Part shown: piece after piece, positions 11,256-21,660 of the stretch
Layout: the number at the start of each line of letters is the position of its first letter
How positions within the stretch are numbered: the first letter of the stretch is position 1
Origin: Brasenia schreberi
Taxonomy: Eukaryota; Streptophyta; Magnoliopsida; Nymphaeales; Cabombaceae
Length of the DNA: 64,000 nucleotides
Assembly (NCBI GenBank): GCA_036023115.1
Contig: JAYKKT010000086.1
Location: 11,485,501-11,549,500, forward strand
Reading direction: 5' to 3'
The notes under the pieces: generated by a model
Databases searched by the model: none
What the model saw: only the letters and a program-made list of their open reading frames with translations
Told to the model about the DNA's origin: nothing
Made by a program: the position numbers and the translations under genes

Positions 11256-14200
11256 GCTCCCAGAATTTCATAAACTTTTCGATTTTGAAAGACCTTCCAA
11301 TTTAGTAGGAGGAGATTTCATAGAGGTGAACCTAGGGGATGATTCCAATCCCAAAACCATCAAAATAGGTGCATGCTTGCATGAACATGAAAGATTAGCA
11401 TTCATTGCATTTCTACGAACCTATTTAGATGTGTTTGCATGGACGTATGAAGACATGCCGGGCATAGACCCCAACATTGTCGAACATCGTCTTCCCTTAG
11501 ATACGGATATAAAACCCATAAAGCAGAAGCTTAGGAAAATACACCCGAATGTACACACGCAAGTCAAAGAGGGTTTAGAAGATCTGTTAAAAGCCGGATT
11601 TATAAAACCCATTGCGTATTCTGATTGGTTGTCAAACATGTTGTAGTTCGAAAAACCAATGGGAAAATTCGAATATGCATCGATTTCAGAAACCTGAATA
11701 AAGCCACTCCAAAGGATAATTATCCTTTACCAAACATAAATTTGATAGTCGATAGTACTGCAAATCATGAAATGTTTTCGTTTATGGATGGCTATTCAGG
11801 ATATAATCAAATCAAACTAAGCTCATGAGATCAGGGTAAGACCGCCTTCACAACCCCATGGGGCACGTACTGCTATACAGTCATGCCCTTTGGTTTGAAA
11901 AATGCCGGCGCAACATACCAGCGAGCCATGACCACGATCTTCCATGATCAAATTCATGAGCTCGTAGAAGTGTATGTAGATGATCTCTTGGCGAAATCCA
12001 AAACCCGATGCACTCACATCGAATGTTTGCAAAAGATTTTCGAAAGGCTTTAGGCTTTACAAAGTAAAGCTAAACCCTCAAAAATGTGTATTCGGGGTAG
12101 AATCAGGGAAGCTTCTAGGCTTTATGGTAAGCCAAAGGGGTATAGAAGTCGACCCCTCTAAATGTCGAGCCATTATAGACATGGCTCCACCCTCCAATCT
12201 CACCCAAATCCGTAGCCTCCAGGGTCGATTACAATCCGTTCGCCGATTCATATCGAATCTGGCAACTAGATGCGAACCCTTCAACAAGCTGTTGAGGAAG
12301 GGCACGAAATTCTTATGGGATGACGAATGCCAAAGGTCCTTCGAGAGACTAAAGGCATACTTGGTTAATCCCCCGTTTTGAAAACTCCAAAGCAAGGAAA
12401 ACCGCTTTTACTCTACATCTCTGTGCATGCGAATGCTTTAGGAGCCCTATTGGCTCAATACGAGGATGACACCCATAAGGAGTATGCCATCTACTATATT
12501 TCGAAAACACTCTTGGCTTATGAACGAAATTATCAAGCCATGGAGAAGACGTGCTTGGCCCTAGTCTGGGCCTACAGAAATTCAGACACTATTTCCTAGA
12601 TCATGAGATCTGGATAGTGTCCAAGCTTGATCCAATCAAGTACTTGTTCGAAAAACCCATTCTCACAGGTAGATTGGGTAAATGGCAACTCCTTCTAATG
12701 GAGTATGACCTAAAATACCATCGCCAAATCTCCATAAAGGGGCAAGCCCTAGCAGACTACGTGGCTGAGTTCCCCCTGGAGGACGCATATCCCACACTTG
12801 ATGAAATGCTTGACGAAGGCATATTACAAAACCATTTCCAAAACCACATTTTGGCAAACAATTTCGAAAACCAAGTGTGGAAGATGCACTTCGATGGGGC
12901 ACGAAACCAACGAGGGGCTGGTGCTGGGGTCATCCTCGTCTCCCCTGAAAAGGGCGAGATTCCCATAGCACTTCGCCTAGAGTTCGAATGTTCCAACAAC
13001 GTAGCTGAGTATGAAGCACTCATACAAGGCTTAAGGATTTCGAAAACTCTAGGGGCATCATGCATCGAGGTCTTTGGAGATTCGCTCCTTGTTATAAACC
13101 AGGTTTTGAAAATTTGGCAAGTACGTAACGAAAAACTACTTCCATATCACGAGTTGGCCACTCGATTGGTTGAGTCCTTCCAATCGTGTAAACTCACACA
13201 CGTAGGAAGAGAGGACAATGGCATTGCCGATGCCCTCTCCTCCTTGGGTTCAGCCCTAAAGGTCGATCCCATTTCAGGGACCCGATCTTTAGAAATATGG
13301 CATGCGCCCAACCCATCCACACACGACTTGGATATTTACCAAAATAACCTAGAGTCTATTGGATACGACATAAAATAATTTCTAGAAAATGGGGGATTCA
13401 CCGAGGATGTCACATCCAAAGATAAGGCATTCATCCGTAAGATTTCGACCCGATACACCATTCTGAGTGGGGTTTTATACAAAAAAAGTTTTACCGGCAT
13501 CCTACTTAGGTGTATCGATCTAGAGGAGGCTAGGATAGTAATGCATGAGTTCCACGATGGAGAATGTGGAGGTCATGTCATTGCCAACATGATGGCAATG
13601 AAAATACTTAGAGGGGGCTATTTTTGGTCCACCCTGAAAAAGGATTGTCACGATCATGTTAGGAAGTGTCATCCATGTCAAGTGCATGGGCACGCCATTC
13701 ATATCCCTTCATCTGCATTGCATTCCGTGGTCAGCCCCTAGCCATTCACCATGTGGGCGTTTGACATCGTAAGCCCAATATTTCCAAAAGCCTCGAATGG
13801 GCATCGATTCATTTTAGCAGCCACGGAGTATTTCTCCAAGTAGGTGGAAGGCATTTCCCTAACCAACGTGCTGGGGCAACATGTGGCGGCTTTCATTCGG
13901 AGGAATATCTTGGCTCGATTTGGGGTTCCACGAGACCTTGTGTCTGATAATGGCACCCCATTCAAGAACGAGCGGATGGTTAAGTTGTGCAACATGTATG
14001 GCATAACTCACCATTTCTCTTCGCCCTACTACCCTCAAGGCAACGGCCAAGCCGAAGCCACAAATAAGACTCTCATTAGTATAATTGAGAAGACTTTAGA
14101 GAAGGGTAGGACGTGGCACGAGAAGCTGGATGAAGCCTTATGGGCTTATAGGACTTCCATCCGGACTCCCACAAACGCCACACCATTCGAATTGGTCTAT

Positions 14201-14605
14201 GGCACAAACGCCATTCTTCCCATTCATACCCAATTGCATTCATTTCATACATCCATTGCACTCGACCTCCCCCTAGAGACGCTTCAGCATGCTAGGATGG
14301 CCGAACTAGACTTGCTAGATGAGAGGCGACTCCTTGCCATGGATCATGCTCGTGCATACCGGCAAAGGATAGCCCGACACTATGGCAAACACAAAAGACC
14401 TCGCCACTTTGAAGTGGGGGATCTGGTCTTAAAAATCATCCATTATCGTGGCCCACATCCACTCGAAAAGTGGCACCCCAAGTGGGATGGACCCTATGTT
14501 GTACGTGCAACCACCACGAACAACTCATATTGGTTGATCGATGTAGAAGGTAGGAATTTAGCAGATCCTATCAATATTCAATACTTAAAGAAGTATTATG
14601 TGTAG
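11256..14605 (+). pseudogene. pol: E8 pol: reverse transcriptase, two RNase H domains, integrase
   Basis: All pol domains from the pre-RT region to the C-terminal LKKYYV are recognisable, including YVDDLLAKSK and the integrase core. The frame is broken repeatedly: a 1-nt loss near 11633, TGA near 11826, a 1-nt gain near 12050, indels near 12380 and 12570, a small deletion plus TAA near 13355-13378, and Trp-to-stop changes near 13739 and 13842. The first two breaks are shared with E9. Dead copy. Confidence 0.9.
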
Positions 14606-15776
14606 GATTTGGATTAAATTCCTCATTTTCGAAAATTTAAGGGATAGCTGCCCTGAGACCTGAAAATAAGGTTTAAAGGCAAAATCGTGTGACCCTGAGT
14701 GAGAGGATTCGCACTTGTGAAAGAGTGGAGTCTTCAAAATCGTGGTTACATTTCAAAATCCTTCTTCTTACAAAGAAAGGCCTAGTTCAACATAGCAAGA
14801 TACTTGCAAGTAGTACGTGCTATTTCTAAATAGGCTGATCTGGAATGGATCGAGTGTGAACTTGGGATAAGTCCTCCCCTCTTTTCTTCTACTTCCAAAA
14901 GGAAAACAAAGGCCCAAACAAAGGGAATTTCCCATTCAAAAGGCTCTTTCCAAAAGAAAGAAACCAGAATTCAAAAGAAAAAATCGATTCTCTTGTGAAA
15001 AAGAGGGATTAAAAAAAAATACTCCCAAAGGGAGACCCTCTACGAAAAAAGGAAAAAGAGGCCAAAAAGCTCAAAAAGAGCAGTTTTCCGCCTTCTATGC
15101 CTTAAACCACGGGACACTTCAGAAGGGACCGTGGTATCTATTTCCCATCCCTGGCTTATCCCAAGCTAAAGCATGATTCATTTTGAGGAATCCTAAAGTA
15201 AAAATAGGATTTACTTACTTGAATTTCGTCTTGTTTGAGAATTCGACGTTTCGAGTAAGGCGTAGGAATTTGAAATATAGCTTGTCTTCTTATAAAACCT
15301 CCGCTAGATAAGCGAGTGTTAAGACTCAAACAAGGGCAAGCACGACGAGCTCGAGATCCTTAGGATCGAGACTCAAGACAGTTGTCCCTTTTGTAAATAG
15401 CTTTTGTAAATAGATTTTGGAAAATCGAACATCGAACAACATAGGATCTGCTCACTTGGAGCAACAGGCCTTGTAAGTCTCTAGAGTTCGACCACATCTG
15501 GTCTCTGGGAGGTCGCCACTCTTGGCACCACACCCATGTCATCTGCATTCCACGCATGGTACTTGCATAAACATGATCCCATTTTAGGACCAGAGTCTAT
15601 TATGCATATCCCTTTGGCATGATATCTCCTCCTACCAGGGTTTTAAAAGTGAGATTTTGCTAAAGATTGGGACGATCCCATATTCTTCATGGATAGATCT
15701 AGGGAGACATTGAAAGGGGTGTTTGTCATCTTTGCCCTTATCCAAATCGATTTGGACAAGGCCAAAGAGGGGCATC
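14606..15776 (+). other. E8 3' noncoding region, PPT-adjacent palindrome and polypurine tract
   Basis: Noncoding, about 1.17 kb, and alignable to the same segment in E1, E2, E3, E4 and E7. It contains the ACCACGG...CCGTGGT stem near 15110-15140. The CCAAATCGATTTGG palindrome lies within 15734-15763, followed by AAAGAGGGG and CATC before the LTR. Confidence 0.75.
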
Positions 15777-16160
15777 TGTAAACACCCCAAAATCCCACGA
15801 ACTTTTCAAAACAACCTGGTTTTGTAAAAGCAGCCCCAAAGGGGTATTTTGAGTCTGGAAACCCAGGAGCCTTCCAGGCAACCCTGTACATATGTTTTAA
15901 ACTTTATATGTTTTAAATATTTATAATATGGTTTTAAAAACCTTTTAAATCACATTTTAAAACCCAAAGCAGCTTGGCCTAAGCAAGACAGGACCAGAAA
16001 AGCTAAAAAGAGCCCGGAACCGGAGCACAAGTCGAGCCCAGCACAGCAACTCTCGTATTGAATCCACCCCCAGGATCTCGAACCTCCAAGACCCTGTTAT
16101 CAGCAAAACATCATTTGAAATCATCTCCGGAAGGTGAAAACAGAAGCGGACGACCATGTT
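15777..16160 (+). repeat. 3' LTR of E8, first 384 bp
   Basis: It starts TGTAAACACCCC directly after the polypurine tract and ends at GACCATGTT, where a 15-bp filler copied from 16055-16070 begins. The rest of the LTR is absent. Confidence 0.8.
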
Positions 16161-17014
16161 ATTGAATCCACCCCCAGTCTGTACGCTTTAAAAATCAAGT
16201 TTTGAGTGGAAAAAGCCTACGAAAGCGGTTCGAGGAGTTTGATTCGGGTCTTGTTTGTATGATTTTCAGATTTTAGATCACGTGAATTTGCACGTGCCTA
16301 AGTCTTGCTTTTTATCCCTTTATGGGCCACCTAGGTGTGTGTTATGAACACTCCACTAAGATGTGGAGCAGGAGTATGGGGTTTGCTTTGATGCAATATG
16401 CGTCCTAACTCGTGGTATGGCGTATATGCAATGCAAACTCACGCTGCTCCAAAGGGAAAACCCAAATGTAAAGACAATGCCGAAGGGAAATGACTTAAGG
16501 GAAATTGCCGAAGGGAAATACGTATATAATGTATATATGGGCCCTTACTCGGGTCTTGCAAATAAGAGCGAAGGCTCAATGTGGGTCTTGCAAATAAGGG
16601 AAATGACTCCGTCTGCGTTGGGTCTTCACCAACATGGTCGTCCGCTTCTGTTTTCACCTTCCGGAGATGATTTCAAATGATGTTTTGCTGATAACAGGGT
16701 CTTGGAGGTTCGAGATCCTGGGGGTGGATTCAATACGAGAGTTGCTGTGCCAGGCTCGACTTGTGCTCCGGTTCCGGGCTCTTTTTAGCTTTTCTGGTCC
16801 TGTCTTGCTTAGGCCAAGCTGCTTTGGGTTTTAAAATGTGATTTAAAAGGTTTTTAAAACCATATTATAAATATTTAAAACATATAAAGTTTAAAACATA
16901 TGTACAGGGTTGCCTGGAAGGCTCCTGGGTTTCCAGACTCAAAATACCCCTTTGGGGCTGCTTTTACAAAACCAGGTTGTTTTGAAAAGTTCGTGGGATT
17001 TTGGGGTGTTTACA
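16161..17014 (-). repeat. Rearranged minus-orientation LTR with internal deletions and filler
   Basis: After a short filler, 16176-16580 matches the U5/R side of an LTR (CAGTCTGTACGC... to the first 110-bp repeat). About 2.3 kb of LTR is missing. A second patchy filler (GGGTCTTGCAAATAAG and GGAAATGACT, both copied from nearby) precedes CCGTCTGCGTTGGG. The sequence then runs to the TTTACA LTR end at 17014. Confidence 0.75.
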
Positions 17015-17203
17015 GATGCCCCTCTTTGGCCTTGTCCAAATCGATTTGGATAAGGGCAAAGATGACAAACACCCCTTTCAATGTCTCCCTAGATCTATCC
17101 ATGAAGAATATGGGATCGTCCCAATCTTTAGCAAAATCTCACTTTTAAAACCCTGGTAGGAGGAGATATCATGCCAAAGGGATATGCATAATAGACTCTG
17201 GTC
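17015..17203 (-). other. 3' noncoding fragment attached to the rearranged LTR
   Basis: It carries GATG, the complementary polypurine tract CCCCTCTTT and the CCAAATCGATTTGG palindrome, then breaks at 17203. There, family-2 LTR repeats begin. Confidence 0.7.
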
Positions 17204-18243
17204 TTTCCGCTCTTTACACCCATAAGCACTTGAGCCTTTCCTCTCTTAATTTGTGCATGAACACGATCACACCCACGAGCACTTGAGCCTTTCGCTCTTA
17301 AACTGGTGGATGAACACGATCACACACACGTGCACTTGAGCCTTTCTGCTCTTAAACTGTTGGATTAAACAAGAGTACACCCACGAGCACTTGAGCCTTT
17401 TCGCTCTAAAGCTAAATATATATATATATATATATATTTTAATTAGGGTAAATTTACTTCGTGAAAGCAATGTGAGTTGCACTTAAATTTAGGTAAATTT
17501 ACTTTGTGAAAGCAGTGTGAGTTGCACTTACATTCGGGTAAATTTACTTTCATGAAAGCAGTGTGAGTTGCATTTAAATTCGTGTGAATTTACTTTATGA
17601 AAGTCGAGTGAGTCACACTTAAATTCGTGTGAGTTTTCTTTTGTGAAAGTAGAGTTGCACTTAAATTCGTGTGAGTTTACTTTTGTGAAAGTAGTGCACT
17701 TCAATTCATGTGGGTTTACTTTTGTGAAAGTAGAGTGAGTTGCAATTTCAATTTGGGTGAGTTCGCATCATCGTCCTCGAAAACCCAAAAAGATTTTCAG
17801 CATCTCTGCATTCGCTTGCTCCTGAAAAGCCCTCGAACAATCGCTCAAACCATGCTAAAATTAGGCCATATATTCCACACACAAATCAAACCTAAATAAA
17901 ATAAAACTTGCAAAAATATTAGGGCCGTCCAACCCTCGTGATAAAACTGGCAAAAAAGTGCATGAATCGAATGCTTTCAAAATACTTGTCATTCAAGTTA
18001 GTTTGAAGTAAAAACTTATTTAAAAATTGAAGTTCCTAAAGCGCTTAAACTGACCCTTGAGCATCGGTTCAAGAAGGTTTAAAGGAAAAAGTGTCTGCTT
18101 GCCTACAATCATCAAAAGTCAGAAAATCATTTCAAAAACCTTCGCTAATTTGAGTAAGCTAGCTGGCACACTCGCAAAAGCGTAGGCACGAAAAGGTTCA
18201 CTTCAAGTCTTATAACGTGGGAGTGAAAATTTTCATGTTTACA
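17204..18243 (+). repeat. F2 5' LTR tail
   Basis: It contains four GAGCCTTT(C)xGCTCTT hairpin repeats (17204-17410), an (AT)n run near 17416-17440, a ~55-60-bp tandem array (17440-17760), the U5 hairpin at 18056-18073, and the end ATTTTCATGTTTACA. The 5' part is missing. Confidence 0.65.
17440..17760 (+). repeat. ~55-60-bp tandem array, about seven units
   Basis: Units of the form GTAAATTTACTT-TGAAAG-AGTGTGAGTTGCACTTAAATTCG drift gradually along the array. It occupies the LTR segment between the hairpin repeats and U5. It is not found in the family-1 LTRs. Confidence 0.8.
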
Positions 18244-18247
18244 AAAA

Positions 18248-18265
18248 TGGCACGCCCGGTGGGAC
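18248..18265 (+). other. Primer-binding site of F2
   Basis: TGGCACGCCCGGTGGGAC lies 4 nt after the LTR end. It starts with TGG, complementary to a tRNA CCA end, and is identical to the site in E1 and E2. The tRNA species was not assigned. Confidence 0.75.
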
Positions 18266-18363
18266 CCAGGTCTTAAGTGAACTTCAAATTAAACAAGTGA
18301 AACTTCAAAACTTTCAAAAACGTGTTTTAAAAAAAAAACTTGTGCATTCAAAATTTACAAACA

Positions 18364-18942
18364 ATGGATGAAAAGCCAAGGAAAGTCTCGTAGAGTAAAT
18401 CAAAGCAGGTTTTTAAATCATCTAAAGCCCAAAAAGAGCTAGCTGCTATCAAAGAAATTTTAAGAAAGATGGATGCCTTAAGCAATGAGCTTAAGGCACA
18501 TCGATCACATAGCAGCTCATCTCGAGCACATAGAGATCATGAGAAAAAAACTGATCCTAAACTCGACGAAGGATATGAGGTTAAAGATGAAACCCAAAGG
18601 CGGATCAAAACATCCAAGCCTCCAAGCTCAAAAGAAAAACCAAAGAAAGATTTTCCTATTTCAAAAACTCAAAAAAATCTAGAAAATTTTCAAAAAGACA
18701 AAAACATTGAAAAACAAAACTTTGAAATTCTGAAAACAAACGAATTCCCTGATTCAGGGCATACATACAAAGTGGGACACAAAATCCATACCCCACAAAA
18801 GGATGAGAGTCATACAAAGGTAGGATTCGAAAATGAATACCTCAAAAAGCCATGGGTGCTCAAAAGAGAGTCACCTGGGAACATGGCCTGCTCTCACCAT
18901 GAAAAGGTAGATAAGCTATTCTTGAAACCCATCCTCCTCTAA
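18364..18942 (+). pseudogene. F2 degenerate gag-like remnant
   Basis: An ATG at 18364 is followed after nine codons by a stop. A lysine/glutamate-rich segment (AIKEILRKMDALSNELKAHRS) continues, and a 157-codon ORF spans 18469-18942. The start resembles the coiled-coil-like N-terminus of E1 Gag (EAKIDALSQEAE). The lysine-rich middle and the PKISKS/ENPSTK-like spacing recall the pol linker, so a deletion may fuse gag to pol linker. No capsid domain, zinc knuckle or protease is visible. Confidence 0.45.
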
Positions 18943-19319
18943 ACTCTCTTCTCGAAATAGGGTCATCAGATGCATTGGATCACACCCATGCACACACAAA
19001 CCCACAAAATGTGCCAGAAATAGAGGATTTTCAAGGTGCACCAAATATCCCGCACCACAAAAAAGAATTTCAAAAACAAAAAGTTCAAAAAATGGTAGAC
19101 ATGAAGACCCCTAAGGCATGCATCGACATCCTAGGAACTCATAAAAGAACCCACTTCTTCAAGCCTAGTCTTGTACCCTGAACCCAAGCCTACGACCTTG
19201 AACAAAAAATATCCATCCCTAGGGGTACCACGAGTTACATTTAGGGAGAAGGACAAAACCCTCAAGGGAACGAGCATGGGTTCCCTTGAAAAACATAGCT
19301 CCCAACCCAAAGTAATGTG
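18943..19319 (+). other. F2 internal noncoding segment
   Basis: About 380 bp with no supported ORF, ending directly at the LTR start TGTAAACACCC. No polypurine tract of the AAAGAGGGG type is visible. Confidence 0.5.
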
Positions 19320-21660
19320 TGTAAACACCCAAAAATAAAACGAATTTCAAAGTCAAATACCTGCTTTGAAAAATCATTTCAAGACCAAATTCTGGAGTTT
19401 TCGAAAACCCAGGGGCTGTAAAAGCTCGAAATTTTGGTTTAAACCCTGTCAAAGTTGAATTTCTCAAGTATGGGCCAAGTCTCAATTTTATCAAAACCTA
19501 AAATCTAACAGGTGAAGCCTGAATGCCAAAGTAGCCTCAGAAGCAGGTTTAGAAGCCCAAAGAAAGCACCTGGCCTGATAAAAGCCATGATCAAAAGGCA
19601 AAAGGAAGGCCTAGGCCCGAAGGAGATTGTAAGCCCGGAGCACCAAAAGCCAAGCCAAGAGCATCCACTCAAGCATCAGAAATCCAAGCCAGAAATGACG
19701 AAAATGAGCAGAAACAAAGTCCAAAAAGGCGATAAGGAGTTCAGACGACAAAGTTGGGGAAAACCCAAAATAAGACGGAGCGCTGATGAAGCCAGGGCCT
19801 GCACAAACCATCCGCCTCGAGAAACGCCAAGAAGGACTGATTAGAGAAAAATTTGGATTGGATCTGGACCATAAATATCCAGATCCATATCCAAATAGTG
19901 TTTGGATTTGGATTTGATCCAAATAGTGTTTGGATTTGGATTGGATCAGGATAAAAATATCCAGATCCATATTCACATAAATGTTTGGATCTTAATCGGA
20001 TCTGGTCATAAATATCCAGATCTAGATTCAAATAGTATTTGGATTTGGATTTGGATCCAGATCTCGAACCCAGATCCATACCCAAGACCCACCTCATTTG
20101 CCTATAAATAGAGGTGAGGGGTCCAAAGAAGGGGTTCCACGTGAAAAGCTTGGAGGGCCTTGGAGGAGAGAGAGAGAGTGAAGTTGAGTGCTTTTGCTTA
20201 ATTTGTTTTAGTGGGTTTAAGCCATGTGGGCTAAGTGGGTTTAGCATGGGCTGCACAAACATGAACCGAGGTGGACCTAGCTGCGCATGGAGGACACGAG
20301 GTGGGCTGGACCGAGGCTTGACCTAGACTTAGCCGAAACTCCTTAAGGTAAGCCTAACCCTAACCTAACCCCTCTTTATCTAACCCTCTAGACCTAACCC
20401 AAAAACCGCACCCATCTAACCCCACTACCGACTCCACCACCCAGCCATACCACCTGCCATCAACTCTACCGAACCGCCTCAACCTCCACCGCCATACTCC
20501 ACTCCGCCTTTCCATCACCCTGCGCGCTACTCGGCTCAACCGCGCCCCCACTGCACGCTTCGCCCCCTAGCGTCACGCCATGCTCCTTTACCGCGCGCAC
20601 TGCATGCCTCGCCCCCTAGCGTCCCACCACGTGCCTTTACCGCGGCCACCGCATGCCTTGCCCCCTGTCGCCTGTCCGCAATGCTCCCTGCCTGCGCGCT
20701 TGTCCGCAGCGCTCCCTACCGCCTGCACCCATACCCGGTGCCTAGAGCCATCATCCCGACCAGCTCCTGCGCCCACTGCCATACCCCCTACTTAAACCAG
20801 CCGCAGCCCACCTTTTGTCGTGAGCTCTCTCATAAGCCCCAAGTAAACCCATCTCCCTTCATGCACAACTCGAGCCAGCCACCTCTTGTCTCAAGCCCAT
20901 CAAAGAGGTCATCCTCGTGGCTACCAAGGTGGACAAAACCCGAGTAGATTGGAGAGAAAAACCGAATCACTTGTAAGTGTTTAAAATTCGGTATTTACTT
21001 TACTCCTTTCATATTCAATTCAATTTTAATACGGGGTTGTAATAATGGAGCGTGATCTCCCCCCGAGATGTAATATTGGTGCTTGATACACAAGCACACA
21101 CGTACACTTAGCCTTAGCTCTTAAAACATACACAAGACACCCACGTGCACTTGAGCCTTTCCGCTCTTAGTTGCACACTATTGCACACACATTGAGCCTT
21201 CGCTCTTACTTAAAAGACTTTAGTGAAAGCCTTGCAATTTCAATTCTGGGTTGTTACATTCTTGTTGTGTGAGTTTGTCCTTTAAATTTCACACTCACAC
21301 CCAAGAAGTACGTGAGCACTTGCTCCACACTCTCACACACCTTTTGAGCCTTTATTGCTCATAAGATATAGCATATCTCTATATACTTTCAGCTGCGTGG
21401 GATTTACATTCTTGTCATGTGAGTTTGTCATTTAAGCTTCCACACTTGCACACAACAGCACTCGAGCACTTGCTCTACACTCTCACGCACATTTTGGGCC
21501 TTCGTTGCCCCTAAGATATAGAGTATCTATATACTTTCAGCTGCGTGAGTTTTATGTTCAGTTGTGTACGTCTTTACATTTCGGTAGTTTAATTTCAGTC
21601 GTGTGAGTTGTCTTTCCATTTATACACAATACACATGAACACATTGAGCCTTCCCACTCT
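19320..21660 (+). repeat. F2 3' LTR, truncated (2341 bp)
   Basis: It aligns in blocks with family-1 LTRs: the GACGGAGCGCTGATG block (about 19780), GGATTTG-rich U3 (19850-20090), TATA box, a GC-rich leader (20340-20950), GTAAGT (near 20972), GGAG-CGTGAT-CTCC and GTAATA motifs (21030-21075), and hairpin repeats (21090-21660). The similarity is distant, so F2 is a separate family with a common LTR plan. It ends where the E4 LTR begins. Confidence 0.7.
20102..20111 (+). promoter_or_regulatory. TATA box in F2 LTR
   Basis: CTATAAATAG is a near-canonical plant TATA box, followed by GAGGTGAGG and a GA-rich leader. The family-1 LTRs have the related CTCATAAATGGAGGTG at the same relative place, so this position may be an ancestral promoter. 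Confidence 0.5.

Larger units (their letters stand above)
11256..16160 (+). mobile_element. E8: decayed Tat-lineage element, pol to 3' LTR
   Basis: Plus-strand pol, 3' noncoding region, polypurine tract and the first 384 bp of the 3' LTR are present. Gag, primer-binding site and 5' LTR are missing. The left end is an abrupt junction with E7. The first 705 bp are an almost exact inverted copy of 1-705, with the same inactivating mutations. Confidence 0.85.
15588..17203. repeat. Large inverted repeat: two 573-bp arms, 470-bp spacer
   Basis: Bases 15588-16160 and 16631-17203 are reverse complements with only a few differences seen by eye (for example CCCAGC against CCTGGC near 16034). Each arm holds the last ~189 bp of the 3' noncoding region plus the first 384 bp of an LTR. 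The arms end at the same LTR position, beside GACCATGTT. Confidence 0.9.
17204..21660 (+). mobile_element. F2: pol-less, distantly related LTR element (truncated both ends)
   Basis: An LTR tail ending TTTACA (18243) is followed by the same 18-nt primer-binding site as in E1. A degenerate gag-like segment comes next, and then a second LTR start (TGTAAACACCC) at 19320. The internal region is only ~1.08 kb and has no reverse transcriptase, RNase H or integrase. This is either a deletion derivative or a non-autonomous (LARD-like) element. The 5' LTR is cut at 17203 and the 3' LTR is cut by E4 at 21660. No polypurine tract was seen before 19320, so the pairing of the two LTR pieces is probable rather than proved. 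Confidence 0.55.

Noticed and set aside
17416..17440. (AT)n microsatellite
   Set aside because: Ordinary simple repeat inside the F2 LTR.
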